A stretch of DNA of 64,000 bases from NCBI GenBank assembly GCA_001936135.1, contig CP012819.1, positions 2,513,501 to 2,577,500 of the forward strand, written 5' to 3'. The notes under the pieces were generated by a model. The model was not told the origin of the DNA, did not search any database, and saw only the letters and a list, made by a program, of their open reading frames with translations. Shown piece after piece: positions 20,067 to 30,157 of this stretch; within the stretch, counting starts at the first letter, position 1, and each line of letters starts with the position of its first letter. Made by a program: the position numbers and the translations under genes. This DNA comes from Saccharomycopsis fibuligera x Saccharomycopsis cf. fibuligera (lineage: Eukaryota > Ascomycota > Saccharomycetes > Ascoideales > Saccharomycopsidaceae).

Positions 20067-20983
20067 CTTGCGTGACAATAGTAAAATCCTCTTACTCAGC
20101 TTTTTTTCCAGCAAATTAACACAGCAATTTATGTGATTATAAGAGACGAGCAATAGGGTCTCCAAATATATATAAGTCGTAGTATTCACTTTTTTTTTTT
20201 TTCGCAGTTAAGATTCCACTGCATATCGTGTCCAAATATGGTTGTGAGTTATCCAATGCGGTTAGTTTCCGAGAATATATGCAAATTGCGACGGAGATCT
20301 GCTGTTTATGGAAGGCAATTGATCGGCTCTTCTCCGAGGTAGGGCTATAGCCAAAGCGATAGCTATAGCAACACGGCTATAACTAAGGTGTATTCGACTA
20401 CTAAACCGCCGCAGGTGCATCGGAGATAATAATAAGAAACACAATGCTATATAGGTTTATTAGATAAAACAAAGACTAAAAGATAGTAAACAAAAAAGTA
20501 CAGCTGGTGACAAACATATAAACTAAACTGAAAAAGTAACAAAAAAAAAAAAAAAAAAAAAGGAAAAAAAGGTCAGGCCGTCTCAGACGGTTAACACAAA
20601 ACAGGCAACAACATGTCGTTCAATGAATCATAAGATACATGTATGAAATTGTCAATGAAGCTTATACTATAGTCTGTTCGGCAGTGTTAGAATGTACAAA
20701 AAATTAATATAAGCAGCATTTCCGCAAATCTTGTACCTTTGTAATGTAGCAATTGGCCCGAGATAAAGAAAAAGACAAGCCAAATTAAAAGAAAAAACTA
20801 GTAAGTGAAAGTATAATATATGGAGAAATGCTAAGCGAAAACTAAAGTGAGAACATAAATATAGATGGTAAAAGTGAAAAAATGGAATAAGAAAACCCCT
20901 GCCGGCTAGATCTATATGAATGCAAAGTTTTCAAAAATGATAATAGATAGTGGGCAAAAATGAATTCATTTAGTCAAACAGCT
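20067..20983. promoter_or_regulatory. Promoter of the MCT-like gene and 3' region of STS1
   Basis: Holds a TATATATATA near 20166, a block of repeated GCTATAG/TAGCTATAGC words at about 20344-20384 with partial dyad symmetry, a poly(A) of about 21 at 20541-20561, and A-rich DNA to the STS1 stop. No gene seen. Confidence 0.5.
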
Positions 20984-22303
20984 TCATCTTAAGGTGCTGT
21001 CCATGATTGCCGAGTTGAAAGGTTTATGGTTAATTGGATTATTGTTAGAGCTGAAATTAGTTCCCACGAGTTGTGGATTCTTGGCGTTGTTGCTGCTCTC
21101 AAGATCAACATTGGCTTCCAAATTGTTGGCGCTATTAGAATCATTTGCATTGTTGAGATACTCGTTGGCAAAGGAGTCAAAAAAGTTGTTGTTGAAATTT
21201 CCATAACCGGATAGATTGTTAGCAATGGATAATCTGGAATTTAGCATGTAATTACCATCGTTGATGCTGTTATTTAATTGATAATCATCAACCTTCATCT
21301 TGACAAATTCAATAACTCTATCAAACTTATCACAATGACATTTTTCTTGGTGGCGGTACAATTTTTCCAACAAGTTGAATTCAAGCATATGGAAAACATT
21401 CAAATCATTCTCGCTTGGAGTTATATCGGCAGCCAAAGCATCATTATTTTCGTTTTGTTCATAAGTTGTCAAAAAATTTGTCAAAATATTCCACCACGCA
21501 TTAGTTATTTGTTCATAAATGTTAACGTAATAATACATGTTGAACTTATTTATCTTAAAAAATGGAATCTTGTGAATCAAGTTGGTAGTTTCGTCAATAA
21601 ATTTAAGGCAAGTAGTGAAATTCTTTTCCTTTGGAGGCAAATAGTTGAGAATAAAGTCAGACAAGATTGTGTAGAACTCCACCAAGTTCTTTTGGACTCT
21701 GAGAAATGAGTACTCCGACTCTGGCTCAACCTTGTATGGCAATTTGTCCAACACCTTTTCTCGCAAGAAAGACTCCAAATAGCTTATTGACTTTTCAACT
21801 GAAGGGCTTGTTATGGAGCCAAACATATCAGTGTTCATGTCATTGAAAATGACTTGATTTAGTTCAGGTTTTTTGTCCATCAAATTTAGAATCATATCCG
21901 TTAGCTGCTTCTTGTCCAAAAGCTCTATTAATCTGAAGACAGGAAGCTGCTTGCCTGCGATGTTTGCTGGGTTGCGAATTTTTTTGTGGGAGCTTTTGCT
22001 GATCAGAGACTTGTAGCTTGCGATAGTTCTTCTGGAAGCAGGGTTTTTGGAAAAATCCGCCGCAGCGTCATCCTCAAAGTGCATTTTTCTTTTTAACTTT
22101 CTGCAGCTACTTGCACTGGAGCTACTGTTCATCATAGCGTTCGGTGCTGGCGACTTTTTGTCGCGCACCGATGCTAGCTTGCTGTTAAATTTTTGATTAC
22201 TGGCAGGAGCGGTGGTGGCACCGAAGACATTTTGGCTAGAAGGTTGCGGCTGTTGCGGACTGAACTTTGGCTCAAAGCCCCAGGAGAATCCGAGGTTAGT
22301 CAT
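20984..22303 (-). CDS. STS1: Proteasome nuclear tethering factor Sts1/Cut8
   Basis: 439 residues. The N-terminal GFSWGF motif, a basic KKIR/KLKRKM region that serves as nuclear import signal in the family, and the Cut8 core (GKQLPVFRLIELLDKKQLTDMILNLMDKKPELNQVIF, about 117-153, with following helices) identify it. Sts1/Cut8 tethers the 26S proteasome to the nucleus and supports nuclear protein degradation and chromosome segregation. The Asn/Ser-rich C-terminal tail of about 100 residues is longer than in S. cerevisiae (319 residues in total). The start is fixed by GFSWGF at residues 4-9. Confidence 0.9.
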   Translation of the reverse strand: MTNLGFSWGFEPKFSPQQPQPSSQNVFGATTAPASNQKFNSKLASVRDKKSPAPNAMMNSSSSASSCRKLKRKMHFEDDAAADFSKNPASRRTIASYKSLISKSSHKKIRNPANIAGKQLPVFRLIELLDKKQLTDMILNLMDKKPELNQVIFNDMNTDMFGSITSPSVEKSISYLESFLREKVLDKLPYKVEPESEYSFLRVQKNLVEFYTILSDFILNYLPPKEKNFTTCLKFIDETTNLIHKIPFFKINKFNMYYYVNIYEQITNAWWNILTNFLTTYEQNENNDALAADITPSENDLNVFHMLEFNLLEKLYRHQEKCHCDKFDRVIEFVKMKVDDYQLNNSINDGNYMLNSRLSIANNLSGYGNFNNNFFDSFANEYLNNANDSNSANNLEANVDLESSNNAKNPQLVGTNFSSNNNPINHKPFNSAIMDSTLR

Positions 22304-22793
22304 AACTGGAACTGGAGGTGTATTAGTGTGTCTTGTGGTGTTTCTTTGGGTATGTTTTGTTGAAGCTGGGACGAGCGTGAGCAGAGTATGTTTTGTGTGT
22401 GGCGCTTGGGTCGATACCAGGAGATGAGGGGATGTTTTGTGTAGGATGGGATCAGATAGTGTGCTTGTATAGTGTGTATGGAGTGGCGCTTGCTGCTACT
22501 GCTGCTGGCTTGACTAAGTTGAAAGATAGCTGAGCAGGCAATGATACGGGTGGCGGAAGATGAAGTGTAGTGGTGGAAGAAAGGATACGATCCTGAGTAA
22601 CAGTAGCTTCGCTTTCTTGTAGTTGTGGTTATAGCAGATACACTTGAGCGCTTTCTTTTGTTTCTGTTTCCTTCTTGCTGTTTTTCTTTTTCCTCCCCAA
22701 AGTCAAAATTTTTATGCGTTACCCGCAGCGGAACCAGCCCTCCCTGCGACAGAGCCGTTGCCCAATATGCTGCATACATACATGAATCTATAG

Positions 22794-22865
<72 letters not shown>

Positions 22866-23219
22866 TTGGCTACTGAGACAGCTATCTCAAAGACAGCCAC
22901 AATTGCTGGCCAGTGTCTCTCTGTAGAATCTCAGAACCCGTATTTACCACCGTGAGCAAGCTGTTTCCTCACCAACGTATACTTCGCTGACACTCGGCCT
23001 AAGAACACTGCTCTGCGTTATGTGCCCTCCGTTTCCTTTTCAGTGCTAAGTTGAGTTAACATGTAGGATGATGAAAACTACACTGAGAAACTACTAGTGA
23101 TCCACCCGTAACCACTACTGTATTTTTGCTCTCCTATACATCCCCACCGCTTCCCTTCACTTCTTGCAGACTTCTGTTCTCTTCCTGTTTCCGTCTTTTT
23201 TTCGTTTCTATTCTCCAAT
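22304..23219. promoter_or_regulatory. Divergent STS1/MED22 promoter region
   Basis: 916 bp. The left half is the STS1 leader/promoter, the centre has a TA/TATATG microsatellite, and the right half runs to MED22 through pyrimidine-rich sequence. A 159-codon minus-strand open frame overlaps the STS1 start and is low-complexity; not called. Confidence 0.5.
22794..22864. repeat. (TA)n / TATATG microsatellite
   Basis: About 70 bp of alternating T and A interrupted by TG steps, forming TATATG and GTATAT periodic units. Confidence 0.95.
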
Positions 23220-23660
23220 ATGCAACAGCGGTACATCAACTACTTGAACAAAGTCGACGCCAACACCGATCTCCTTCTCAAACGGTACAAAAACCTTACA
23301 GAGCTCTCGTCCACCACCAACAAGCCTGATGACAGCGACCCTGAAGAGACTCATCGTGATGGCAGCGGCAGAAACCAGCCAGACTCAACGAATTTGAACC
23401 TCATTGCCACCTCCACTCTCTCCATCGAGTCCAATGCTTCGAACATTATTCGGCTTCTCGAAGAGTTGTTGTTATTGACCAGATCTCTAAAAGAGTCTTG
23501 GTTGCTCAACAGGTTGCCAAACTCTATCAGCGAGTTGGGTGCCCATTACAATGAAAAGACGATCGACAGCTATGAAAAGCAGAACGAGGTGCTTTCGGGG
23601 ATGATTGGTGAGCTTATTGACAGAATCTCGTACGTGGACTATATTTCTGATGAAGAGTAA
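23220..23660 (+). CDS. MED22: Mediator head subunit Med22/Srb6
   Basis: 146 residues. The core block is clear: LEELLLLTRSLKESWLLNRLP (about 80-100) matches the Med22/Srb6 family signature (LLILTRSIKEKWLLNQIP in S. cerevisiae). An N-terminal helix (MQQRYINYLNKVDANTDLLL) and a C-terminal helix (MIGELIDRISYVDY) complete the small helical protein. Med22 pairs with Med11 in the head module of Mediator and contacts RNA polymerase II at promoters. A hydrophilic Asp/Glu/Ser insert separates the first helix from the core. The length is close to the 121-residue yeast protein. The ATG follows CTCCAAT after a pyrimidine-rich leader. Confidence 0.9.
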   Translation: MQQRYINYLNKVDANTDLLLKRYKNLTELSSTTNKPDDSDPEETHRDGSGRNQPDSTNLNLIATSTLSIESNASNIIRLLEELLLLTRSLKESWLLNRLPNSISELGAHYNEKTIDSYEKQNEVLSGMIGELIDRISYVDYISDEE

Positions 23661-24109
23661 TCTACTTGCTAAAAAACCAGGTGAGCCAAAACAGTCTGCG
23701 TAGAGTATTGTGTTTATTACAATCTCAAAGGAAACCATTCTCAAACAACTGGGCGAGGGGCAAAAGCGGGGAGAAAAATGGGAAAATTAGGACAATAAGA
23801 ATAAGAATAAAATCCAAAAGGAGTTGAAAGAAACAACAGATAGAAAAAGATTGATATAACCATAGAAATACGTATATAAAATGCTTGGGCATCACTGAAG
23901 GCCTCCGTGCACTATTGATGGTCTGGTGGAAAGACAAAAGTTTTAACAAATTGCTAATCTCTCCAAAAACTTCATAGCAGGCCTCAGTGTCCCCAATGAC
24001 GAACATTCCACATAGCGTCGGACTTCCTGATACGATAACTTCATGAAGTTGAAAACGGCCCACTTTCAATAAAAGCAATTGTCGCTAAAGATGAAGAAAG
24101 CAAACCAGT
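23661..24109. other. Convergent spacer MED22/zinc-ribbon gene
   Basis: 449 bp, AT-rich. Open frames on the minus strand are short and without recognisable content. No gene called. Confidence 0.5.
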
Positions 24110-24331
24110 TTAAAGGTCAGTTCTCCAATTGCAAATTGAACAATGCAATTCTTTTCTCCAACTAACCGGAATGATTGGCACCCAAAATAATGTGACAAAA
24201 CGTCTATGTTTTCTAGGTTGCACAGAATAATTGTTACAATGTGGACAATGCTGTGGTTTATTATTTTGATCAATATCCTTGTTGAATTCCTGGCCTAGAA
24301 GTTTCTGGGTTAATATAACTGGTTCAAAATT

Positions 24332-24370
<39 letters not shown>

Positions 24371-24406
24371 GGTGCATGCGATGAGACGAGCAGTCTTCAT
24401 TGCCAT
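24110..24406 (-). CDS. Small zinc-ribbon protein (zinc_ribbon_15-like), N-terminus uncertain
   Basis: The last 60 residues look genuine: FEPVILTQKLLGQEF, then CPHCNNYSVQPRKHRRFVTLFWVPIIPVSWRKELHCSICNW. Two CxxC pairs frame a hydrophobic centre, as in the fungal zinc_ribbon_15 type of small protein of unknown function. As read, the first 24 residues include 11-12 Phe encoded by a 34-A tract on the plus strand. That is unusual, so either the tract is in the coding region and length-sensitive, or the true N-terminus comes from elsewhere. No AG splice acceptor lies between the tract and FEPVI. Family assignment is from memory of the motif layout. Confidence 0.55.
24334..24367. repeat. 34-nt poly(A) homopolymer in an open frame
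   Basis: An unbroken run of 34 A on the plus strand, reading as Phe codons in the minus-strand zinc-ribbon frame. Confidence 0.95.
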
Positions 24407-25870
24407 TCATCGACATTGGAAACCCGTCAAACACCAACTGGCTTCAGCTTCACATTTTGGAATACTCTGAACTGATAAATTTTTGCCGCATGTATGCATT
24501 TATACTTACTTCCAATCAATACGAAAAACATCTTGTATGAATACTATATCTGTTGAATGTAAATGTAGTTTGCTATTCTCTTGTAATGCTGTGTGCACGA
24601 TTAATAAAATAAAATGTTCAAACTGAACCGAACTGAGATGTGATGTGATGTGATGCGATCAAGTGAATTGTGAATAATATATATGTATATATTGTTCCGC
24701 TCCAGTGGCCAATCTATTAAGCAATCTGTGTCAATAGTACGCTGGTTCTTTGCACTGCCAAAGGAAAGAAGCTGGAATTCGCAAGCATCGCGAAAGCTAA
24801 AAAAGCGTAAAAACATAAAAAGACGTCAAAAAAACATGAATGCAATCAGGCCCACTTTCCACCGGTAGCCGGTGGAATACCTTCCCTATTTCCGGGGGTG
24901 CACAATTGCGCACATAGTACCATCATTTCAATTGGTTGCTAGTCGATTGCCAAGTGATGTGGCAGTGTTCCGAGGGGGGATGACCGTACTTTGCGCACTA
25001 TAATATAGCCATATCATGTGCACGCTTACCGGAAGTTGGAGACTTTGGCAACGTTACTATCACCATCACTGTTACCGATACTGAACCGGCCGCGCTCTAT
25101 CCAAAATAGTGGATGGCCTATCACATCTCATCCCATGCCATCCTACAAAGTCCAACTTCTGCAGGTTCTCTTTGAAGAGCAGAAGGCATGTGTAAAGAAT
25201 TAACTGAAAAAACGAAAAGATTATACTCTGGCAAAGCTGCAATAGTTCTCAGCTTATAGTCAATAACTGGACGTAGCCAGAACAAATATAAGAACGGCTG
25301 ACAACAGGAAGCGCTCCGAAATGTTAACATTGAATTCGCAAAGTGCTTATTCAACCAGAGACCATGTGGCTTTTTCGAGAGTTTAAGCTCAACTGGGTCT
25401 TTTATAAGGGTTGTGCGTGGATGAACTTGCGCGACTCTTTCTATCATTGGTCATTAGTAGATTGTCAGTTGTTGATTAGTTAATGAGTATAGTGTCCACG
25501 TTGTTGAATGTCAAATTAACGATAAAATGGCAATAAGCTAAACTCCAAAAATAAAGAAAAAATAATACAAACTAAAGACACACACAAACACAAACACAAC
25601 GGTTATGACGAAATGGTATGATTAAAATGAACACTGAACAATGACAAGATGAAAAGCAAAAGCATAAAAAATGCGAACAAAAGAAATAATTTAACTAAAA
25701 GTAAAAACAATGACTAAGAGACCAGAAATAAAGGTACAAGTACTTATGTTGTAAGACGGATAAAGCATAAAAAAGAAAACAGAAAAAAAAAAAAATAAGG
25801 TTAGAGCTGAGACCAAACGGTTTTAAACACCAAAGTACAAATCACCTATAAAAGGAATATTCCAAATCAG
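24407..25870. other. 1.5 kb spacer with a 9-bp perfect inverted repeat
   Basis: Upstream of the zinc-ribbon frame and downstream of the first GT62 gene. It holds GATGT repeats near 24637-24657, the inverted repeat at 24857-24877, a moderately GC-rich part at about 24870-24990, and an A-rich block before the GT62 stop (25,540-25,800). Open frames are short; no gene seen. Confidence 0.5.
24857..24877. promoter_or_regulatory. Operator-like inverted repeat
   Basis: TTCCACCGG and its exact complement CCGGTGGAA are separated by only TAG. With a 3-nt centre it is more like a dimeric factor site than a hairpin. CCG-type half sites in inverted order fit Zn2Cys6 regulators, which is inference. It lies about 450 bp upstream of the zinc-ribbon start. 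Confidence 0.4.
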
Positions 25871-27169
25871 CTACTCGACGCTATGCTTAGCTAACAAGTT
25901 TGGCATGGCCCAACATTTGTAACCTACTATTTTAGCCACATAACAAATTCCTTCCGTTTCAATACCGTCATAGCCTCCCAATGGTAACTTCCAATCACTG
26001 CCAATAACATAATACGGCGGAAACTGCACCCCTAATCTAAAAATCTCACTCTTCAAGAAAAGCACTGCACCACCAACAGAATCTACTTCTACCAACTCAT
26101 CTGCTTTGCTAGATTTTAGTTCTTTGGCAAACTGTTCCAAATGTCTCATTTCACCCTCCTTGTCCATTGGTACAAAGATGTACTCTTCATCTTTGCCGTT
26201 TTCGACTGCTTTTTGTTGAGCAGCTGCAATTTGAGCAAACTCTTCCTTAGTAGGAGTGATCCTTGAGCCTCTCCAAGTATTCAAATCATAGTCCTTTTGG
26301 TCGCCTCTTCTGATGCGAGGTACAACAATATCTTTTTTACTGTTGAGGAAAAGCTGGAGTGTTATGTCTTTGATCTTAACAATGTCGGAGTCAATGGTGA
26401 GCAAATAATTCTCGAACTCAAGCACATTGTTGATTAAGAAGTTACGAGATTTCGCAATAAGCGATCTTCTTTTCTTTTGAAAAGAGGGCTCCTGTCTGTT
26501 GTTTCTGTTACCTGATTTTTCATCCAAAAATGGAGCATATATCACGGTAATTTTGTTGAATTTGCGAGAGTCGTCAATTTCACGGTTCTCCAAGTATTGC
26601 TTCGCTTGTTGCTTGACAGTACTGTATTCTGAGCTAGTTATGCACAAGAGGCCAAGAGAAAGCTTGCGGTAGTCGTACTTTTGAGAAAGTAAGACTTCTT
26701 TGAAAAACATATCAAATGATCTGTCTTTGCCGTATGGGGAAGAGTGGGAGATCAATGAAAGAAACAACGTGGAATCCTCAGCTTGCAAGTTTTCTTGCTG
26801 GTAATTTGGGATGTATTTGATGGAGTATTTTTCGTATGGGTTGGCGCTGGAGCTTTTGAAGAGTTCTTCTAGCAAGTCGCTTTCGACACCCTCAGTGTTA
26901 TTGTTACTCTGGTTGCCATTTCTGCTTCCTTTGAGTTTTGTTTTGTAATGGTCCAAGGTGGTAGAGAGGGCTGTGTGGGAGTAGTAGTAGTTGGTTATGA
27001 GGAAAAGATTGATGAAGAAAAAAGCAACGGCAATGAGAATGACCCGCTTATTAAGCTTGATCAGGCCACTGAGGTTCATTGTGACGGTGACGGTGAGAGG
27101 GTATGAGTCTGTTGTGGTGGTGGCTGCTGGTGCTACCGGCGATAAATCAGGAATCTTTGAATCTAACAT
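25871..27169 (-). CDS. GT62 mannosyltransferase (Mnn9/Van1/Anp1 family), paralog A
   Basis: 432 residues, a type II membrane protein with a transmembrane segment at about 43-59. The catalytic part carries the family landmarks: KKRRSLIAKSRNFL (about 232-244), a DxD-type IDSDIV (D260, D262), DIVVPRIRRG, YDLNTWRGSR, and VDSVGGAVLFLKSE. GT62 enzymes act in the cis-Golgi M-Pol I and M-Pol II complexes that extend the alpha-1,6 mannan backbone on N-glycans. It is more divergent than Mnn9, Van1 or Anp1, so it may be a lineage-specific member. The ATG at 27169 is used; Met31 (27079) is an alternative that keeps the membrane anchor. It is divergently paired with a paralog. Confidence 0.88.
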   Translation of the reverse strand: MLDSKIPDLSPVAPAATTTTDSYPLTVTVTMNLSGLIKLNKRVILIAVAFFFINLFLITNYYYSHTALSTTLDHYKTKLKGSRNGNQSNNNTEGVESDLLEELFKSSSANPYEKYSIKYIPNYQQENLQAEDSTLFLSLISHSSPYGKDRSFDMFFKEVLLSQKYDYRKLSLGLLCITSSEYSTVKQQAKQYLENREIDDSRKFNKITVIYAPFLDEKSGNRNNRQEPSFQKKRRSLIAKSRNFLINNVLEFENYLLTIDSDIVKIKDITLQLFLNSKKDIVVPRIRRGDQKDYDLNTWRGSRITPTKEEFAQIAAAQQKAVENGKDEEYIFVPMDKEGEMRHLEQFAKELKSSKADELVEVDSVGGAVLFLKSEIFRLGVQFPPYYVIGSDWKLPLGGYDGIETEGICYVAKIVGYKCWAMPNLLAKHSVE

Positions 27170-27987
27170 CTACCGTTCTGGCATTTTTATTTCGCTCCAA
27201 GGTGGCGCGCCTAGTAATCAGGGCGGCGCGTTTGTTCTGTAAGTAACGTGCTATGCATGCCATGCCAAGGTTCGTTTCCTGCGGATGAGCTTTGGCTTGC
27301 ACAACGTAGCTGAGAGTGAAATCATGCCTCTCGCGCGTGCGTTTGCTGATACACGCATATGGTAGCATGATAACGTGACTATCTGGGTAGCCCTGCTTTC
27401 ATCAATTAGTATCAGACGGGTGATACTGTGTATACCTATTGGATGGGCCTATTGTGGGTTTTCCGCCGGAGTGATTGTTGAAAGAGAATAATATGGCGCA
27501 GCAGACATCTTCGATTGTCTCTGGGGAAGACTGCAGCGTTCCCACAATAGCGCTTAGGCATATTGCCCCTGGCCCTACTACTACCAGATAATGGCCTCTG
27601 TCTAGTACAGTTTCACCTGGCATTACAGGTTCCTGGACCTAGACCGAGCGCCCCTGGGCTTGTTTGTTGACAGTTGTTGTTGTTGTTGTTGTTGTTGTTT
27701 GCCTAGGGGCTCGTCAGATTCAGTTGGCGTCTACTTCTGTTCCATTTGGTTTGCTATCCACTGGTACATTAGGAGATATATTAGCGATCGATCAGCACCC
27801 ACCGGGAAAATCAAAATTTTATTTTTATCGCAGCTTTGTTTATAAGCAGTATCTCGACACTACGCGATCTTCTCGCAGTACTCTGATTTACTGCTCTGAT
27901 TTACTGCCCAGTACACTGTCAAAGCACTGGAGATCTATATCGCATACGCGCAATAACATAACACCAATACCGCAAACCGCAATTGAT
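27170..27987. promoter_or_regulatory. Divergent promoter of the GT62 pair
   Basis: 818 bp serving both genes, moderately GC-rich in its middle. It has a (GTT)n tract at about 27673-27700 and a CGATCGATC near 27784. The frame opening at 27664 begins with TTG and is poly-Val from this tract, so it is not part of the protein. Confidence 0.55.
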
Positions 27988-29454
27988 ATGACGTCCTCCT
28001 CCGGAGGTCTTTTGGCCACCAAGAGAAGCAAACTCAACAAGAAAATTGTCACATATACCCTATTCGCCACTGCTATCGTCGTCATTGTTCTTCTCAACTT
28101 ACTTCAAGTTCTCAACACTAACAAAAACTACACCGCTGCTTCTGGCCTATATAATGCAAACTTCTTGAACAAAAACTTGCGCAAGTTTAGTCAGGAATGT
28201 CAGACCAAAAACTACAAACTCGGTGCTTCGTCACTGTTTTTCAACTCCGCATCAGAACAAGATCGCGAAAAGGATATCGCTGCCAAGAAATACCAAGTGA
28301 ACCGCGAGACTTTCAATGAGGGCGATGTATCCGCGAACTATGAGACCATAAGCTTTGACTATTTTGGCAATGCCGGTGATAGCAGTAATAAAAAAAACAG
28401 TGGTGGGATTACCGAGAATCAAGAGGAGTATCCCACCACCCCAACAAAATTCAACTACCAAAGTCCAGTGCTTATCTTGTCCAGCATCGTGGATGCTGGC
28501 AGTTATGGCGATGCAGAGGTGCGCCAGTTCAAACATTTTTTCAAAGTATTGCATACCATCAACTATAACAGAGCTAAAATCTCTCTCGGCTTGTCGATAA
28601 AATCTGTGGAAGAGCTTGAGAATGTTAAATCTTTGATTACTGAATACTACGAAGCCGCCAATGTTGCCCAGTATTTCAGTGACGTTCTCCAGGAAGATGA
28701 AGAATTAGATCAAAAAAACAACAGCAAGTTCAGCAAGATCACACTCGTGCATGCTCCATTCATCGAAAATTCATTTCAAATCACTAGAGAAAATAGGCAT
28801 GCGGAGAACATTCAAAAGAAAAGAAGATCAGTGATTGCCAAAGTGAGGAATTTCTTGCTCAACACTGTGCTCCATCATGAAAAATACACATTGTTCATAG
28901 ACAGCGATATCATTGAAATTCCAGAAAACTTGCTCAACTATTTTATCAAGTCCAACAAGGATATTGTTGTTCCGAGAATTCAAAAGGGGGAAGTGTGTCT
29001 TGATTATGACCAAAACTCGTGGTTTGGTGACCGTACTACCCCAAGCGCTGAGGAATTCGCCAAACTCAACCATAACAAGGAATTAAAGCAACAAAAAGAA
29101 CAACAGGATCTCACTGAAGCAGAAAAACAGCAAAGTGAGTTCATTTACGTCCCAAATCGCACAGGAAACACTAGACTACTTATCCAACTTTCCCGTCACC
29201 TTCAGTTCAATTCAGAAGAAGCCTTCAATTACTTACATCCGTTGCATTCTGTGGGAGGGGCCATTTTATTCGTGAAGAGTGTCATTTTCAAGCAAGGTAT
29301 CCAATTCCCGCCATTGTATATTGTTGGTACCGATTGGGCAAGGCTCGAAGGATATGATGGCATTGAAACTGAAGGCCTCTGTTACCAAGCACGGATATTG
29401 GGATATGAATGTTGGGGGATGCCTGATGTTGTTGCTCAGCATTATAATTCATGA
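27988..29454 (+). CDS. GT62 mannosyltransferase (Mnn9/Van1/Anp1 family), paralog B
   Basis: 488 residues from the ATG at 27988. A short basic tail and a transmembrane segment (about 20-38, TYTLFATAIVVIVLLNLLQ) anchor it. The catalytic blocks parallel paralog A: KKRRSVIAKVRNFLL, FIDSDIIEI (D305, D307), DIVVPRIQKG, YDQNSWFGDRTTPSAEEFA, LHSVGGAILFVKSV, then QFPPLYIVGTDWARLEGYDGIETEGLCY. The shared order and the near-identical C-terminal YDGIETEG block show that A and B are duplicates. The role is inferred: Golgi mannan synthesis. The 100-residue stem region is hydrophilic and Asn/Glu-rich. Confidence 0.88.
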   Translation: MTSSSGGLLATKRSKLNKKIVTYTLFATAIVVIVLLNLLQVLNTNKNYTAASGLYNANFLNKNLRKFSQECQTKNYKLGASSLFFNSASEQDREKDIAAKKYQVNRETFNEGDVSANYETISFDYFGNAGDSSNKKNSGGITENQEEYPTTPTKFNYQSPVLILSSIVDAGSYGDAEVRQFKHFFKVLHTINYNRAKISLGLSIKSVEELENVKSLITEYYEAANVAQYFSDVLQEDEELDQKNNSKFSKITLVHAPFIENSFQITRENRHAENIQKKRRSVIAKVRNFLLNTVLHHEKYTLFIDSDIIEIPENLLNYFIKSNKDIVVPRIQKGEVCLDYDQNSWFGDRTTPSAEEFAKLNHNKELKQQKEQQDLTEAEKQQSEFIYVPNRTGNTRLLIQLSRHLQFNSEEAFNYLHPLHSVGGAILFVKSVIFKQGIQFPPLYIVGTDWARLEGYDGIETEGLCYQARILGYECWGMPDVVAQHYNS

Positions 29455-30157
29455 GATTGTTGCGAGACTGCTGTGAAATTTTGCAATTTTGGGACGTTAT
29501 GCCTTTTCATTGAATCTTTTTTATTTCTTCTATATATTCATACTTTTTTTATGTTTTTTGTTTTGCTTTCATTTATTCTTTGACAAGGTTTCGTAATGGG
29601 TGATGTTTCTTCTACAGGTGAAAAATTTTCATTTTTATTTCTTAACACTTATTCTGCATTTTTTTTATTTCATTGATCGCATTTTCTATTTAGATATACG
29701 TTTAAAATTATATAAACTGTTTGCGCTGTACCTTTAGTGTAGTTTCTGAAAGCCAAAGATATTAAACAAATCAACTCGAACATAAACTGTGCATTCAAAA
29801 CTTGATAACTCGTTAGTGATTACAGTTTTAGGTCTTTAAGCTTTTAGGCAATTTCATGTGCGTGAGCGCATAGCGCTAACATTAAGACTAACGTTAAATC
29901 TATAAAAGTAGAAAAGCACCATTAAACAGCTAGAAGATGGATATCAAATACTTTGTTAAACACAAAACCAGTCTCGACAAAAAGTCGCAGAGAGTTTAGA
30001 ATAAAAAATTAAGGATAAAAAATGTTGAAATGATAAAGTCGTCGAATGAAGGTCACTAGACAAAAAAAACAAAGCAGAAGTGACAAAGTACAACAAAGTA
30101 AAGTACGATTTTCAGATAAACGAAATTTCAGAAGCCGCTAAAATAAAAAAACTGAAA
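29455..30157. other. Convergent AT-rich spacer
   Basis: 703 bp between convergent genes, T-rich on the left and A-rich on the right, as expected for opposing terminators. No gene seen. Confidence 0.6.

Noticed and set aside
22300-22779. 159-codon minus-strand frame upstream of STS1
   Set aside because: Lys/Ser/Thr-rich, overlaps the STS1 start and the promoter, and contains simple repeats. No support for a gene.
27664-27987. 108-residue N-terminal extension of GT62 paralog B
   Set aside because: It begins with TTG, starts with poly-Val from a (GTT)n tract, and lies in the divergent promoter. The ATG at 27988 gives the expected type II membrane layout.
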